From positions 1,562,757-1,626,756 of the forward strand of contig NZ_JACOPW010000001.1 of NCBI RefSeq assembly GCF_015461845.1: a stretch of 64,000 nt of DNA. The letters run 5' to 3'. A program made the position numbers and the translations under genes. The notes under the pieces were generated by a model. It did not search any database and was not told the DNA's origin. It worked only from the letters and a program-made list of their open reading frames with translations. Within the stretch, counting starts at the first letter, position 1; each line of letters begins with the position of its first letter. Below, in pieces: positions 9,267-19,046 of this stretch. This DNA comes from Pseudomonas mucoides (GTDB lineage: Bacteria; Pseudomonadota; Gammaproteobacteria; Pseudomonadales; Pseudomonadaceae).

Positions 9267-10193
9267 CTACACGGACCGTGCGAGGCTAAGGCGATCCAGC
9301 GCCTCACCGCTACGCTTGAACCAGCCGATCAGGTAATCCGCCAGCACCTGCGTGCGTTTCGGCAAACCGCCCTGATACGGGTGAACCAGGTACATCGGCA
9401 TGCGCCGCGTCTGATAATCACGCAGGAGCCAGCGCAATCGCCCGTCAGCCAATTCCGTTTGCAGTAAATAGGACGGCAGGCGCGCAATGCCGGCCCCCGC
9501 CAATGCGGCTTTTTTCAGCAAGCTGTAGTGATTGCTGGCAAACGGCCCCGACACCCGTACGCGCAACAACTCATGTTGCTGGTGATAGAGCCATTCTTCG
9601 CGACCGCTGTAATGACTGTTGAGCAGACAACGGTGTTCGGCCAGGGCCTGCGGTGTTTGCGGTTCGCCATACTGTTCAAGATACGCCGGACTGGCGCAGG
9701 TCATCTCGTGCCAGGCCAGCAGTGGCCGAGCCACCAATCGCTCGTCCTTGCCCACCTCGGAACGAATCGCCAGATCGAAACCATCCCGAGACAGGTCGTG
9801 AAAGTTGTTGTTCAGATCGAGCTCGATCTGCACCTCTGGGTACTTGCCGGAAAACTCCAGCAACAAACCATCGAAGAAGGTTTCCCCCAGCGATACCGGA
9901 ACCGTCATACGCACCGGCCCGGCCATGTCGTCCTTCAACCGCGCCAACGCCTGACGCGCCCTTTCGACCTGGACGACAAGCGCCTGAGCTTGAGGCAACA
10001 GCGCCGCGCCTGCCGCCGTCAGGCTTAAACGACGCGTGGTGCGTTGCAACAGCACCACCGAAAACCGTGTTTCCAGCAAGCTGATGCGCTTGGACAATTG
10101 GCCTTTGCTGCAACCCAGTTGCTGCGCTGCCAAGGTAAAACTGCCGGCTTCGATCAATACCGCGAACGCCGCCAGGTCATCCATTTCGCTCAT
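9267..10193 (-). CDS. LysR-type transcriptional regulator
   Basis: 308 residues. The N-terminal winged helix-turn-helix (about residues 5-63, with FTLAAQQLGCSKGQLSKRISLLE) is followed by the substrate-binding domain of the LysR family, of the CrgA/DsdC-like group (VRMTVPVSLGETF, ELDLNNNFHDLSRDGFDLAIR). The frame runs on upstream to 10256, but the ATG at 10193 gives the standard start MSEMDDLAAF. The gene is divergent from the SDR gene at 10298 with about 100 bases between them, so it probably controls that gene and itself. It is convergent with the bufferin operon and probably not its regulator. Effector unknown. Confidence 0.92.
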   Translation of the reverse strand: MSEMDDLAAFAVLIEAGSFTLAAQQLGCSKGQLSKRISLLETRFSVVLLQRTTRRLSLTAAGAALLPQAQALVVQVERARQALARLKDDMAGPVRMTVPVSLGETFFDGLLLEFSGKYPEVQIELDLNNNFHDLSRDGFDLAIRSEVGKDERLVARPLLAWHEMTCASPAYLEQYGEPQTPQALAEHRCLLNSHYSGREEWLYHQQHELLRVRVSGPFASNHYSLLKKAALAGAGIARLPSYLLQTELADGRLRWLLRDYQTRRMPMYLVHPYQGGLPKRTQVLADYLIGWFKRSGEALDRLSLARSV

Positions 10194-10297
10194 GGATTGT
10201 TTCCATTTGAAAACCAAAGGTTGCCTATTAGTGCGCTTATCAACAGAAAAAACCACTCTAGACTGAGATCACTTTCAACCAATCGAGAATCAGCACG

Positions 10298-10897
10298 ATG
10301 AAAATTCTATTGATAGGCGCAAGCGGCACCATCGGCTCGGCCGTCGACAAGGAACTGTCCCAGCGCCACGAAATCATCCGCATCGGCCGCAACAGTGGCG
10401 ACTTTCAAGTGGATATCAGCGACAGCGCCTCGATCCGCAAGCTGTTCGAACAGACCGGCAAGTTCGATGCCCTGATCTGCGCGGCGGGTAACGTGACCTT
10501 CGCGCCGCTGGATGAAATGACCGGAGACAGCTTCGCCCTGGGCCTCAAAGACAAACTGATGGGCCAGGTCAATTTGTTGCTGATCGGTCGCGAGTTCGCC
10601 AATGACGGCGCCTCGTTCACCTTCACCACCGGTGTGCTCAGCCATGACCCGATTCGCAGCGGTGCCTCGGCCGCGTTGGTCAACGGAGCGCTGGACAGCT
10701 TCGTCCGCGCCGCCGCCATCGAACTGCCTCGCGGCCTGCGCGTGAACTCGATCAGCCCGAACGTGCTGCTGGAAGCCATGGGCAAATACGCGCCTTACTT
10801 CCGCGGGTTCAAACCGGTTCCCGCAGCCGATGTGGCATTGGCCTACGCCAAAAGCGTGGAAGGCTTGCAGACAGGTCAGACGTTTCACGTCGGCTGA
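10298..10897 (+). CDS. Short-chain dehydrogenase-like protein without the catalytic Tyr-Lys
   Basis: 199-residue Rossmann-fold protein with the nucleotide-binding motif GASGTIGS at residues 7-14 and the NAAG-like CAAGNVTFAP. Where a classical SDR has the YxxxK active site, this protein reads SGASAALVNGALD, so both the Tyr and the Lys are replaced. This matches the Lin1944-like group of SDRs, known to lack the active site and of unknown function. It is divergent from a LysR gene, a common layout for regulator and target. Either a different chemistry or a binding role is possible. Confidence 0.88.
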   Translation: MKILLIGASGTIGSAVDKELSQRHEIIRIGRNSGDFQVDISDSASIRKLFEQTGKFDALICAAGNVTFAPLDEMTGDSFALGLKDKLMGQVNLLLIGREFANDGASFTFTTGVLSHDPIRSGASAALVNGALDSFVRAAAIELPRGLRVNSISPNVLLEAMGKYAPYFRGFKPVPAADVALAYAKSVEGLQTGQTFHVG

Positions 10898-10916
10898 CCG
10901 TCCTTTCTGACAGGCA

Positions 10917-12017
10917 TTACTGGCGAGCGATCACTTCGCTCGCCAGGCGCTCGCGCCCGAACTGGCGCAGCCACTGTTGCATTGGCCGTTCGAACCAGCG
11001 GTGGCAAATCAGGCTGGCACCGATCAGGACCGCAAAGAACAGCAGCAACGTCCACGGCTGATAAAAGACGCTTCGCCCCGCAAAGAATTTATCCGCCAAC
11101 AGCGCGGCGATAATTTGCAGCGGGAAATGCAGCAAATAGGAGGCGTAGCTGATATCCCCCAGCCACGCCAAGCGCCGGGCAACCGGTTCCAGTACCTGAT
11201 GACAGGCTGCAATGGCCATGATCGTCAGCGGGAACAACAGCACACATTTGATCAGCGGCTGATCAGCGCCGAACAACCACCACCCCGCCGCACACCCGAT
11301 CGTCAACCCCATGCCCACCCAGCGCGGTGGCATTCGTTGCAGCAGCCACGTCACCCACACATAGCCAACACCACCGCAGAAAAAGCTGAACACGCCCAAG
11401 GTGATTTTGTACTGCGCAGGAAACACACAAGCGGCCACGGCGATCAAGAAAATGCTGATCAGCATGGGCAGGGGCGAATAACGCCACAGCAGGAAGAATG
11501 CCGCGTAGAGCAGCACTTCAACCGAAATCGACCAGGCCGGGGCGTTGAATGACCAGCCTTGTTCCAATCCCCAGGCCGGGGCGAGAAATACATTCAACAC
11601 GCCGTGATAGAGATCGTTGAACGGATAAACAAAAGCGTTGCCCGTATGCCGTGTATAGATCATCTGTAATAGCGCAACAGCGGCGAAGGTCGCCAGATGC
11701 AGCGGATAGATGCGGCTGAAACGCTCGATGAAGAACTGTTTTCCGGTCAGCTCCCTACGCGCCACGGCATGACCGAACAACCAGAAAAAGATGAACCCGG
11801 ACAAGCTGAAGAACAACGCGACCGCATCGCCACCGTGTCGATAAAACAAGGCGAACACGCTATAGAAAGGTTGCAGTTCGGTTTGCAGCGGGCCCGGCAC
11901 TGCCCCTTGAAAAAAGAAGTGCTGCCAATGCCAGAACACCACCGCCAACGCCGCGATACCGCGCAGTGCATCCAGTGCGTACAACCGTTTGGGGAAAATA
12001 GAGAGACGTTGGTTCAT
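10917..12017 (-). CDS. Acyltransferase 3 (OafA/YrhL-type) membrane protein
   Basis: 366-residue integral membrane O-acyltransferase. It begins LYALDALRGIAALAVVFWH, the usual acyltransferase 3 start with the catalytic-type His and the RG motif, and has about ten hydrophobic segments; FSRIYPLHLATF and SYASYLLHFPLQ are further family marks. Such proteins acetylate surface polysaccharides or lipids; the acceptor cannot be told from sequence. The longer frame to 12149 lacks membrane character in the extra part, and the ATG at 12017 fits the family start. No polysaccharide genes are next to it. Confidence 0.9.
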   Translation of the reverse strand: MNQRLSIFPKRLYALDALRGIAALAVVFWHWQHFFFQGAVPGPLQTELQPFYSVFALFYRHGGDAVALFFSLSGFIFFWLFGHAVARRELTGKQFFIERFSRIYPLHLATFAAVALLQMIYTRHTGNAFVYPFNDLYHGVLNVFLAPAWGLEQGWSFNAPAWSISVEVLLYAAFFLLWRYSPLPMLISIFLIAVAACVFPAQYKITLGVFSFFCGGVGYVWVTWLLQRMPPRWVGMGLTIGCAAGWWLFGADQPLIKCVLLFPLTIMAIAACHQVLEPVARRLAWLGDISYASYLLHFPLQIIAALLADKFFAGRSVFYQPWTLLLFFAVLIGASLICHRWFERPMQQWLRQFGRERLASEVIARQ

Positions 12018-12151
12018 GCCGAAAAGAGCCCGATCCTGGACAAGGGCGCCACTATGCTGGGACGCACCCGGCAACTCAATCCCTGGCACACAAGCCTTGT
12101 GATCACGAGCGTGCCTGAGTAACGTGGCGGCACTTGTCTGGAGAGCCAAAG

Positions 12152-12805
12152 ATGCGTGTTGCCCGTTCCTTAGTCGTCGTTGCCCTGCTGCCGCTGTTTG
12201 CTGCCTGTCAGTTGTTTGATGGCCCGCGTGAAAGTGCCTCCCACGCGGGCCAGACCCGTATGCAAGGCCAGTTGACGGCGGCGGACGGCAAGTTGCTGTT
12301 CCAGCCCTGCAATGAAACCAGCAGCTATGTGGTCAACGACACCGGCGGCACCAGTGTGCTGCAACAGGCGGCGTCTCTGGCCGATACCAAGGGCAAGTTG
12401 TTTGCCGATGTGCGCGGGCGCATCGTCGACAGCCGCCTTGATCTGGAGCAGCTGTACCGCGTCGAGCGCTCGGGCACGGCGTGCGACGATCCCAATTTCA
12501 AACTGCAGATCCTGCGCGCGGCCGGTCACTCGCCTGAGTGGAACGTCAAGGTCAGTGGCAAAGGCATGGTGGTCGATCGCGCCGGTCAACCGCCCCTGGC
12601 CGTCCCTTATGTGGAAGAACAGCTGGGCGACGGCCGTTTCAACCTCAGTACCGAAGCCAATAACCAGCACATCGAACTGTGGGTCGCGCCGCAACGCTGC
12701 ACCGACAGTAGCACCGGCAGCGTCCAGCACATGAGCGCCGAACTGCGCATCAATGGCCAGGTACAGCGTGGTTGCGCGTATTTCGGCGGTGCGCGCAACG
12801 ACTGA
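12152..12805 (+). CDS. Putative lipoprotein (COG3650-like)
   Basis: 217 residues with a lipoprotein signal peptide ending LPLFAAC, so Cys near residue 19 is the likely lipid site, followed by QLFDG. Ordered C-terminal part contains conserved-looking ARGxVxDSR-like and HMSAELRINGQVQRGCAYFG segments; the last resembles the COG3650 domain seen in periplasmic proteins of Pseudomonas. The ATG at 12152 has GGAGAG upstream; the longer frame from 12134 would put extra residues before the signal peptide. Function unknown. Confidence 0.8.
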   Translation: MRVARSLVVVALLPLFAACQLFDGPRESASHAGQTRMQGQLTAADGKLLFQPCNETSSYVVNDTGGTSVLQQAASLADTKGKLFADVRGRIVDSRLDLEQLYRVERSGTACDDPNFKLQILRAAGHSPEWNVKVSGKGMVVDRAGQPPLAVPYVEEQLGDGRFNLSTEANNQHIELWVAPQRCTDSSTGSVQHMSAELRINGQVQRGCAYFGGARND

Positions 12806-12899
12806 TCGTTTAAGCCTCACGGAATCCGCCTTTGGGGCTTATAATCACCGGTTTCCAACGCCTTGGCGCAGTTGTGCGCCCCGCGAACCGGGTCTTGCC

Positions 12900-14513
12900 A
12901 TGTTACGAATCACTGAACTGAAGTTGCCGATCGACCATCCCGAAGAAGACCTGCGCCCTGCCATCGTGCAGCGCCTGGGCATCGCCAGCGATGATCTGCT
13001 CGATTTCACCTTGTTCAAGCGCAGCTACGATGCGCGCAAAAAGTCCTCCGAACTGTGCTTCATCTACACCATCGACCTCACCGCCAAGGATGAGGCCGCG
13101 ATACTGCACAAGTTCGCCGATGACCGTAACGTCAACGTGGCGCCGGATGTCAGTTACAAAGTGGTCGGCCACGCACCGGCCGATCTGCAGCAACGCCCTG
13201 TAGTCGTAGGCTTCGGGCCGTGCGGGATTTTCGCCGGGCTGCTGCTTGCACAAATGGGCTTCAAGCCGATCATCCTCGAGCGCGGTACCGAAGTGCGTCA
13301 GCGCACCAAGGACACCTGGGGCCTGTGGCGTAAAAGCGTGCTGAACCCCGAATCCAACGTTCAGTTCGGTGAAGGCGGCGCGGGGACGTTCTCCGACGGC
13401 AAGCTGTACAGCCAGATCAAGGACCCGAAATTCATCGGTCGCAAAGTCCTGCACGAGTTCGTCAAGGCCGGTGCGCCGGACGAAATCCTCTACGTCAGCA
13501 AACCGCACATCGGTACGTTCCGTCTGACCGGTGTCGTGGAAAACATGCGTGAGCAAATTCGCGCGCTGGGCGGCGAAGTCCGCTTCCAGCAACGCGTCAC
13601 CGATGTGTTGATCGAGGACGGCCAACTGGTCGGCGTCGAACTCAACGGCGGCGAGCAGATCCATTCGAAACACGTGATTCTTGCCCTTGGCCACAGTGCC
13701 CGGGACACGTTCCGCATGCTCCACGGCCGTGGCGTGTTCATGGAAGCCAAGCCGTTTTCGGTGGGTTTCCGCATTGAACACCCGCAGTCACTGATCGACC
13801 GCGCACGGTTGGGCAAGTACGCCGGCCACCCGAAACTCGGGGCGGCCGACTACAAACTGGTGCACCACGCCAAGAACGGCCGTTCGGTCTACAGCTTCTG
13901 CATGTGCCCAGGCGGCACCGTGGTCGCGGCGACGTCCGAGCCGAACCGCGTCGTCACCAACGGCATGAGCCAATACTCGCGTAACGAACGCAACGCCAAC
14001 TCCGGAATCGTCGTTGGCATCACCCCGGAAGTCGATTACCCGGGCGGCCCGCTGGCCGGCATCGAATTGCAGGAACGCCTGGAATCCCATGCGTTTGTGC
14101 TCGGTGGCAGCAACTATGAAGCGCCGGCGCAACTGGTCGGTGACTTCATTGCCGGCAAGCCGTCGACTGAGTTGGGCAGTGTTGAGCCGTCCTACAAGCC
14201 TGGCGTTGCATTGGGTGATTTGGCGTTGGCCTTGCCCGCGTTTGCCATCGAGGCGATTCGTGAAGCGCTGCCAGCGTTCGAGAAGCAGATTCGCGGTTAC
14301 TCGCTGCATGACGCGGTGTTGACCGGGATCGAGACACGCACCTCGTCACCGCTGCGCATTACCCGTAATGAATCGATGCAGAGCTTGAATGTGAAGGGCT
14401 TGTTCCCGGCGGGTGAAGGCGCGGGTTATGCGGGCGGGATTCTGTCGGCGGGTGTGGATGGCATTCGGATTGCGGAAGCCGTGGCTCGCGATATCCTCGG
14501 CCTGGAAGCCTGA
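12900..14513 (+). CDS. FAD-dependent dehydrogenase (COG2509 type)
   Basis: 537-residue cytoplasmic flavoprotein. After an N-terminal domain of about 95 residues (LRITELKLPIDHPEEDL) comes the dinucleotide-binding motif VVVGFGPCGIFAGLLLAQMG, the VQFGEGGAGTFSDGKL segment that marks this family, and a C-terminal FAD-contact motif GLFPAGEGAGYAGGILSAGVDG. The true start is the ATG at 12900; the frame reaching back to 12753 overlaps the preceding gene. A TATAAT at 12840-12845 may be its -10 box. Substrate is unknown for the family. Confidence 0.9.
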   Translation: MLRITELKLPIDHPEEDLRPAIVQRLGIASDDLLDFTLFKRSYDARKKSSELCFIYTIDLTAKDEAAILHKFADDRNVNVAPDVSYKVVGHAPADLQQRPVVVGFGPCGIFAGLLLAQMGFKPIILERGTEVRQRTKDTWGLWRKSVLNPESNVQFGEGGAGTFSDGKLYSQIKDPKFIGRKVLHEFVKAGAPDEILYVSKPHIGTFRLTGVVENMREQIRALGGEVRFQQRVTDVLIEDGQLVGVELNGGEQIHSKHVILALGHSARDTFRMLHGRGVFMEAKPFSVGFRIEHPQSLIDRARLGKYAGHPKLGAADYKLVHHAKNGRSVYSFCMCPGGTVVAATSEPNRVVTNGMSQYSRNERNANSGIVVGITPEVDYPGGPLAGIELQERLESHAFVLGGSNYEAPAQLVGDFIAGKPSTELGSVEPSYKPGVALGDLALALPAFAIEAIREALPAFEKQIRGYSLHDAVLTGIETRTSSPLRITRNESMQSLNVKGLFPAGEGAGYAGGILSAGVDGIRIAEAVARDILGLEA

Positions 14514-14524
14514 TGCACATCCCC

Positions 14525-14615
14525 CTGTAGGAGTGAGCCGGCTCGCGATGCGGATTAACAGTCAACAGAGATGTTGACTGATCTTTTGCTATCGCGAGCC
14601 GGCTCACTCCTACAA
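14525..14615. repeat. REP pair (AGGAGTGAGCCGG variant)
   Basis: Arms CTGTAGGAGTGAGCCGGCTC.. at 14525-14549 and its reverse complement at 14591-14615. The spacer holds a second hairpin, AGTCAACA..TGTTGACT (14560-14579). It separates the convergent FAD dehydrogenase and cysteine-synthase-like genes and may end both transcripts. Confidence 0.9.
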
Positions 14616-14630
14616 GGGATCTTCAGTGTG

Positions 14631-15725
14631 TCAGATGTTGGCGCGCAGTACCGTCGATGGTAGCGCCTCACCGCGCTCGACACTCGCCGCCACCCTCTCC
14701 ATCAAACCACTCAATTCATAGCCCTGGCCCTTGAGCCAATCCTGGTCGTAGTACGTGGTGGCATAACGTTCGCCGCCATCACACAGAATCGCCACGATCG
14801 ACCCCGACTCCCCCGCCGCTGCCATCTGCTGAGCCGCCATCAAGGCGCCGATCAGGTTGGTCCCGCTCGAACCGCCCACTCGCCGCCCCAACCGCTGCGC
14901 CAGATAGTGCATCGCCGCCAGGGACAACGCGTCCGGCACTTTGACCATGGCATCAATCACCTTGGGCAGGAACGACGCTTCCACCCGCGGCCGGCCGATC
15001 CCTTCGATCCGCGAACCGCACTCCAGGCGCAGGCTGGCATCGCCGGTCTGGTAGTAATCGAAAAACACCGAACGCTCGGCATCGGCGCACAGCACGCGGG
15101 TGCAATGCTGGCGATAACGCACGTAACGCCCCAGCGTCGCGGTGGTGCCGCCGGTGCCGGGGCTGGAGATCAGCCAGCTCGGCTCAGGGTGCTTTTCGAA
15201 ACGCATCTGATGGAAGATCGATTCGGCGATGTTGTTGTTCGCCCGCCAGTCGGTGGCGCGTTCGGCGTAGGTGAACTGGTCGATGAAATGACCGTCATGC
15301 TCGCGCGCCAACCGTTCGGATTCGGCGTAGATCTGGGTCGGGTCGTCGACCAGATGACTCTTGCCGCCATAGAAAGCAATTTGGGCGATTTTCTCTTTCG
15401 AGGTGGTCGCCGGCATCACCGCAATAAAGGGCAAACCCAGCAAGTTGGCGAAGTACGCCTCGGAAATCGCTGTCGAACCGCTGGACGCCTCGATGACTGG
15501 CGCACCGGGCTTGAGCCAACCGTTACACAGCGCATACAGGAACAACGAACGCGCCAGGCGGTGCTTGAGGCTGCCGGTGGGATGGCTGGATTCATCCTTG
15601 AAATACAATTCAATGCCCGGAAAACCCGGCAGCGGCAAGGGGATCAGGTGGGTATCGGCGCTGCGCTGGAAGTCTGCTTCGATGATCCGGATGGCTTCGC
15701 GGGCCCACTGTCGGTTGTCGCTCAT
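14631..15725 (-). CDS. PLP-dependent cysteine synthase-like protein (Cds1-like)
   Basis: 364-residue fold-type II PLP enzyme. The PLP lysine is in [18 protein letters not shown] (about residue 54), the substrate loop is [15 protein letters not shown], and the phosphate-binding loop is [14 protein letters not shown]. It resembles the group around mycobacterial Cds1, a cysteine desulfhydrase that releases sulfide, more than CysK or CysM: it has the long C-terminal part ([15 protein letters not shown]). Start ATG at 15725 gives [12 protein letters not shown]. No sulfur genes lie next to it. Desulfhydrase activity is inferred from resemblance only. Confidence 0.82.
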   Translation of the reverse strand: MSDNRQWAREAIRIIEADFQRSADTHLIPLPLPGFPGIELYFKDESSHPTGSLKHRLARSLFLYALCNGWLKPGAPVIEASSGSTAISEAYFANLLGLPFIAVMPATTSKEKIAQIAFYGGKSHLVDDPTQIYAESERLAREHDGHFIDQFTYAERATDWRANNNIAESIFHQMRFEKHPEPSWLISSPGTGGTTATLGRYVRYRQHCTRVLCADAERSVFFDYYQTGDASLRLECGSRIEGIGRPRVEASFLPKVIDAMVKVPDALSLAAMHYLAQRLGRRVGGSSGTNLIGALMAAQQMAAAGESGSIVAILCDGGERYATTYYDQDWLKGQGYELSGLMERVAASVERGEALPSTVLRANI

Positions 15726-15964
15726 GATGGTTTTCTCGTTGAGTCGGCCTTCTTGTAAGGCTCAGCCTTCAAGCTTAGGAAAAAACCTACATCCCGCACA
15801 GGTACAGCTGACGTTCAATACGGCCGGCAACTGCTAGGCTCAAGCCCGGTCCCAACCTTCACGTTGTTACTGCATATAACAAAAAAGAATATAACTTTTG
15901 TTTTAACAACTAACGGTACGGGTTAGGGTGTGCCACCTTTTGAATTCATCGATGGAGAGCGACC

Positions 15965-17152
15965 TTGCCTCTGCGTAGCACTTTCACGCGTTTCTTTCAG
16001 TTGGAAGCTGCCAGCGGTCTGTTACTGATCGCCGCGGCAGCCCTGGCTTTAATCATCAACAACTCGTCGTTGTCGTGGCTCTACAGCGGGCTGCTGGACA
16101 CCCCCGTCGTCGCTCAGATCGGCGCGCTGAAAATCGCCAAGCCGTTACTGCTGTGGATCAACGACGGCCTGATGGCGATGTTCTTCCTGCTGATTGGCCT
16201 GGAAGTGAAGCGCGAAGTCCTCGACGGCCAGTTGTCGAACCCTTCGCAAATCGTCCTGCCCGGCGCCGCGGCGATTGGCGGTATGGTCGTGCCGGCGCTG
16301 CTCTACTGGTTCTTGAACCGTGACGATCCGGCAGCCTTGGGTGGCTGGGCCATCCCGATGGCCACCGACATTGCCTTTGCCCTCGGCGTACTCGCCTTGC
16401 TAGGCAAACGCGTGCCGGTGTCGCTGAAGCTGTTCCTGATGACCCTGGCGATCATTGACGACCTGGGCGCAATCATCGTCATCGCGATCTTCTATTCCGG
16501 CACCCTGTCGACGCTGTCGCTGGCATTGGCGGCTGCCTGCATCATCGCGCTGATCGCCATGAACCGGCTCGGCGTGGTGAAGCTTGGACCGTACATGATC
16601 ATCGGCTTGATCCTCTGGGTCTGCGTGCTCAAGAGCGGTGTCCACGCCACGTTGGCCGGTGTGACCCTGGCGTTCTGCATCCCGCTGCGCACCAAAAACG
16701 CCGAGTCTTCGCCACTGCTGACCCTTGAACACGCCCTGCACCCGTGGGTGGCTTACGGCATCCTGCCGCTGTTCGCCTTCGCCAACGCCGGCCTGTCCCT
16801 GAGCGGTGTCACCGTTGAAAGCTTCACCCACCACGTACCGATGGGTATCGCCACCGGCCTGCTGCTGGGTAAAACCGTGGGTGTGTTCGGCCTGACCTGG
16901 CTGGCGGTGAAAATCGGCATCGCCGCCCTGCCCCAAGGCGCCAATTGGGGCCATGTGCTGGGGGTATCGATCCTTTGCGGGATCGGTTTCACCATGAGTC
17001 TGTTCGTCGGCTCGCTGGCGTTTGAGCCAGGCGTCAGCGACTACGCCGGGATGGACCGGATGGGGATTCTGACCGGGTCGATTCTCGCGGCATTGATTGG
17101 TTATGCGGTGACGGCGATGGCGAGTCGCAAGAGCGCCGTTTTGCAGTCCTGA
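15965..17152 (+). CDS. nhaA: Na+/H+ antiporter NhaA
   Basis: 395-residue inner-membrane antiporter that exports Na+ in exchange for H+ and helps with salt and alkaline stress. The transport aspartates are present: D135 in PMATDIAF and D165-D166 in [10 protein letters not shown], equal to D133, D163 and D164 of E. coli NhaA. Twelve hydrophobic segments can be traced. The start is a TTG at 15965 preceded by TGGAGAGC; no in-frame ATG lies nearby (the ATG at 15951 leads to a stop after eight codons). The A+T-rich upstream region (15880-15910) probably holds the promoter. Confidence 0.95.
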   Translation: MPLRSTFTRFFQLEAASGLLLIAAAALALIINNSSLSWLYSGLLDTPVVAQIGALKIAKPLLLWINDGLMAMFFLLIGLEVKREVLDGQLSNPSQIVLPGAAAIGGMVVPALLYWFLNRDDPAALGGWAIPMATDIAFALGVLALLGKRVPVSLKLFLMTLAIIDDLGAIIVIAIFYSGTLSTLSLALAAACIIALIAMNRLGVVKLGPYMIIGLILWVCVLKSGVHATLAGVTLAFCIPLRTKNAESSPLLTLEHALHPWVAYGILPLFAFANAGLSLSGVTVESFTHHVPMGIATGLLLGKTVGVFGLTWLAVKIGIAALPQGANWGHVLGVSILCGIGFTMSLFVGSLAFEPGVSDYAGMDRMGILTGSILAALIGYAVTAMASRKSAVLQS

Positions 17153-17273
17153 GCGAAAGCGAACGCTCCTAGCAGCATCAAGGATTCATCCTACAGCCAC
17201 GATCCGCCTCGTTCGTTAACGTCGCACAGCTCCTTTATTGGGGACTGTCGACGGACGAACGCAAGGAAGATCA

Positions 17274-18212
17274 GTGGCTGGCAACAAGGAAGTCCCCAGG
17301 GCTAAAAGCCCACCCTCCGGTGACGGTCATCACGTTACCCACCGCTTCATGACAGCCACCGAACTGGCCGAGCGCGATGCGCGACAAAGCGCTTACGACG
17401 CCATGCTCGCCCGGCAGCAGGCTTTTGAAGATAGGCTTCAGGCCTCGACGAAAAAACCCGACATCCCTCGCGCGGGATGCGTCTTTGCCAAGTCCTGCAA
17501 CCTGCCAGACGCCATTATCGATTACTCGAATCCTTCGGGTGTGGTTCCGACCGACAGCCTCAAGGATTACGGAGAAATTGTCTGGCTCGGTGCTCGTGAT
17601 ACAGACGATGCCGGGGTGCTGAATCTCGAAACCATCAGCGGCAGTACCGTCTCCCTCGGCGTAGGTCGACTGGCACTTAGAGCCCCGGCGCTCGCTGCAC
17701 CTTTATTGGCACTTGAAGCCGCCACTGCCGCCACATTGGCCGGTGTCGTCGCGTTGTTCTGGACGCCGAGCCCGGGTGATAGCGCGCTCTACACCGACGA
17801 ACAACTGCGTGCCCTGAAACAGGCCAGAACCCGCGTTCGATTGCAGGTCGAGCAGCAGGCTGACGGCAGCCTCAAGGGCTACGGGTTCTACACCGGCAAA
17901 AACCGCGATTGGGAAATGGTCGATGTCGTGCAGTTCACACTGCGCGGCAGCCAGCAGGTGGCGGATCTCGGGGGAGGTGTTGAACTGATCTGGACACCGG
18001 CCGTGGATGGCTCGGACACCCTCGGCATTCCAGCACTGGAGGCTGCACCGCAGGCGCCGCATATCTGGGTGTATCCGCCGACGCCGGCGGCGGCCAGCAT
18101 TATTGTGAACCCGGTGTATCCGCCTGAGTACAAGGATTTCATTCTTGTGTTTCCGGCGGGGTCAGGGGTGAAGCCGGTTTACATTGTTCTGTCTTTGTTG
18201 AACTTGAGCTAA
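17274..18212 (+). CDS. S-type pyocin domain protein lacking a killing domain
   Basis: 312 residues. It starts with GTG at 17274, preceded by AAGGAAGA, and reads MAGNKEVPRAKSPPSGDGHH, a typical S-type pyocin N-terminus, then RAGCVFAKSCNLPDAIIDY. The rest matches the Pyocin_S domain (WTPSPGDSALYTDEQL.. to APHIWVYPPTP) and ends PEYKDFILVFPAGSGVKPVYIVLS followed by five residues and a stop. In full bacteriocins this point is followed by a nuclease or tRNase domain of 100 residues or more, then an immunity gene. Neither is present here. It is therefore a truncated bacteriocin, a degraded locus, or a stand-alone protein that uses only this domain. Confidence 0.85.
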   Translation: MAGNKEVPRAKSPPSGDGHHVTHRFMTATELAERDARQSAYDAMLARQQAFEDRLQASTKKPDIPRAGCVFAKSCNLPDAIIDYSNPSGVVPTDSLKDYGEIVWLGARDTDDAGVLNLETISGSTVSLGVGRLALRAPALAAPLLALEAATAATLAGVVALFWTPSPGDSALYTDEQLRALKQARTRVRLQVEQQADGSLKGYGFYTGKNRDWEMVDVVQFTLRGSQQVADLGGGVELIWTPAVDGSDTLGIPALEAAPQAPHIWVYPPTPAAASIIVNPVYPPEYKDFILVFPAGSGVKPVYIVLSLLNLS

Positions 18213-18400
18213 CCGACAGTCAAATCCTTCAGATAGCGCGGCTACTAAACGTCGATTTCCCTGAAGGCTTGGAGTATTCATCGGCACCCGTGCGGCACCG
18301 TGAACCGGAACCGGGAGCAATATGATAGCGAGTTTGACGGCTACGACTTGTCTCTAGAGAGACTGCAACTGATGTGCAACAGGTGAAAACCACAGACACA
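18213..18400. other. Intergenic stretch after the pyocin gene, possible decayed coding sequence
   Basis: No intact gene. Two short open stretches in different frames (about 18220-18305 reading ILQIARLLNVDFPEGLEYSS, and 18300-18386 reading NREQYDSEFDGYDLSLERLQ) look like the halves of a frameshifted small protein, as would be left by a lost toxin tail or immunity gene. This is a weak inference: no start codon and no family match. Confidence 0.25.
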
Positions 18401-18434
18401 AAAAACCCCGACCAGTCACCTGATCGGGGTTTTT
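18401..18434. terminator. Bidirectional terminator
   Basis: AAAAACCCCGA..TCGGGGTTTTT with A and T runs on both sides. It lies between the convergent pyocin and SlyB-type genes and can serve both. Confidence 0.88.
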
Positions 18435-18449
18435 CTTTACCCATCCCGC

Positions 18450-18914
18450 TTAGTGCGAAACGCGGCTCGTGCCATCTACAGTAGAAATCCGCACACGTTC
18501 GCCAACGCGGAACACTTCATTCTCCTGAACTTGCTGAACATAGGCGCGCATGCTGCCGTCGTCTTCGCGCACAGTGATTTCGACGCCTTGGGTGCGGGTC
18601 AGGCCTTCTTCGGCCGCCGAACCTACCAGGCCGCCGGCGACTGCGCCGATGACTGCGGCAACGATGCTGCCTTTGCCGCCGCCGATGGCGCTACCGCCAA
18701 CGCCGCCGACCACTGCACCTGCAGCGCCGCCGATTGGGGTTTTGGTGCCTTCGATTTTCACTGGGCGCAGCGCTTCGATGGTGCCCATGCGAATCGTTTG
18801 CACACGACGCGCTTCATCACGGGAGTAGGAGTCACCGGTCAGGCTGGATTGGCAGCCGGTGAGCAACATCGCCATCGTGGAAAAGGAAGCAACCAACAAA
18901 ACAGACTTACGCAT
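18450..18914 (-). CDS. slyB: Glycine-zipper outer membrane lipoprotein (SlyB/Pcp family)
   Basis: 154 residues. The lipoprotein signal ends MAMLLTGC (Cys near 21). A double glycine zipper follows (GGAAGAVVGGVGGSAIGG and VIGAVAGGLVGSAAEEG, about residues 62-105), then a small C-terminal beta domain (GVEITVREDDGSMRAYVQQ). This is the SlyB/Pcp pattern; E. coli SlyB is a PhoPQ-regulated lipoprotein that protects the outer membrane under stress. Start ATG at 18914. Symbol by family only. Confidence 0.85.
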   Translation of the reverse strand: MRKSVLLVASFSTMAMLLTGCQSSLTGDSYSRDEARRVQTIRMGTIEALRPVKIEGTKTPIGGAAGAVVGGVGGSAIGGGKGSIVAAVIGAVAGGLVGSAAEEGLTRTQGVEITVREDDGSMRAYVQQVQENEVFRVGERVRISTVDGTSRVSH

Positions 18915-19046
18915 AGCATCAACTCCAAAGGACAGGTGATCATTAAACCCCGCAGCTTGACGCCTGTCACGGCATGGTCGGGATAAAAATGTTTTGATTC
19001 AGGCCCGGTACAGGCGCCACTGCACATTCACGCCCCAAGGATTGTC

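Noticed and set aside
9267..10193. LysR gene as regulator of the bufferin operon
   Set aside because: It is convergent with that operon and divergent from the SDR gene at 10298, which is the more likely target.
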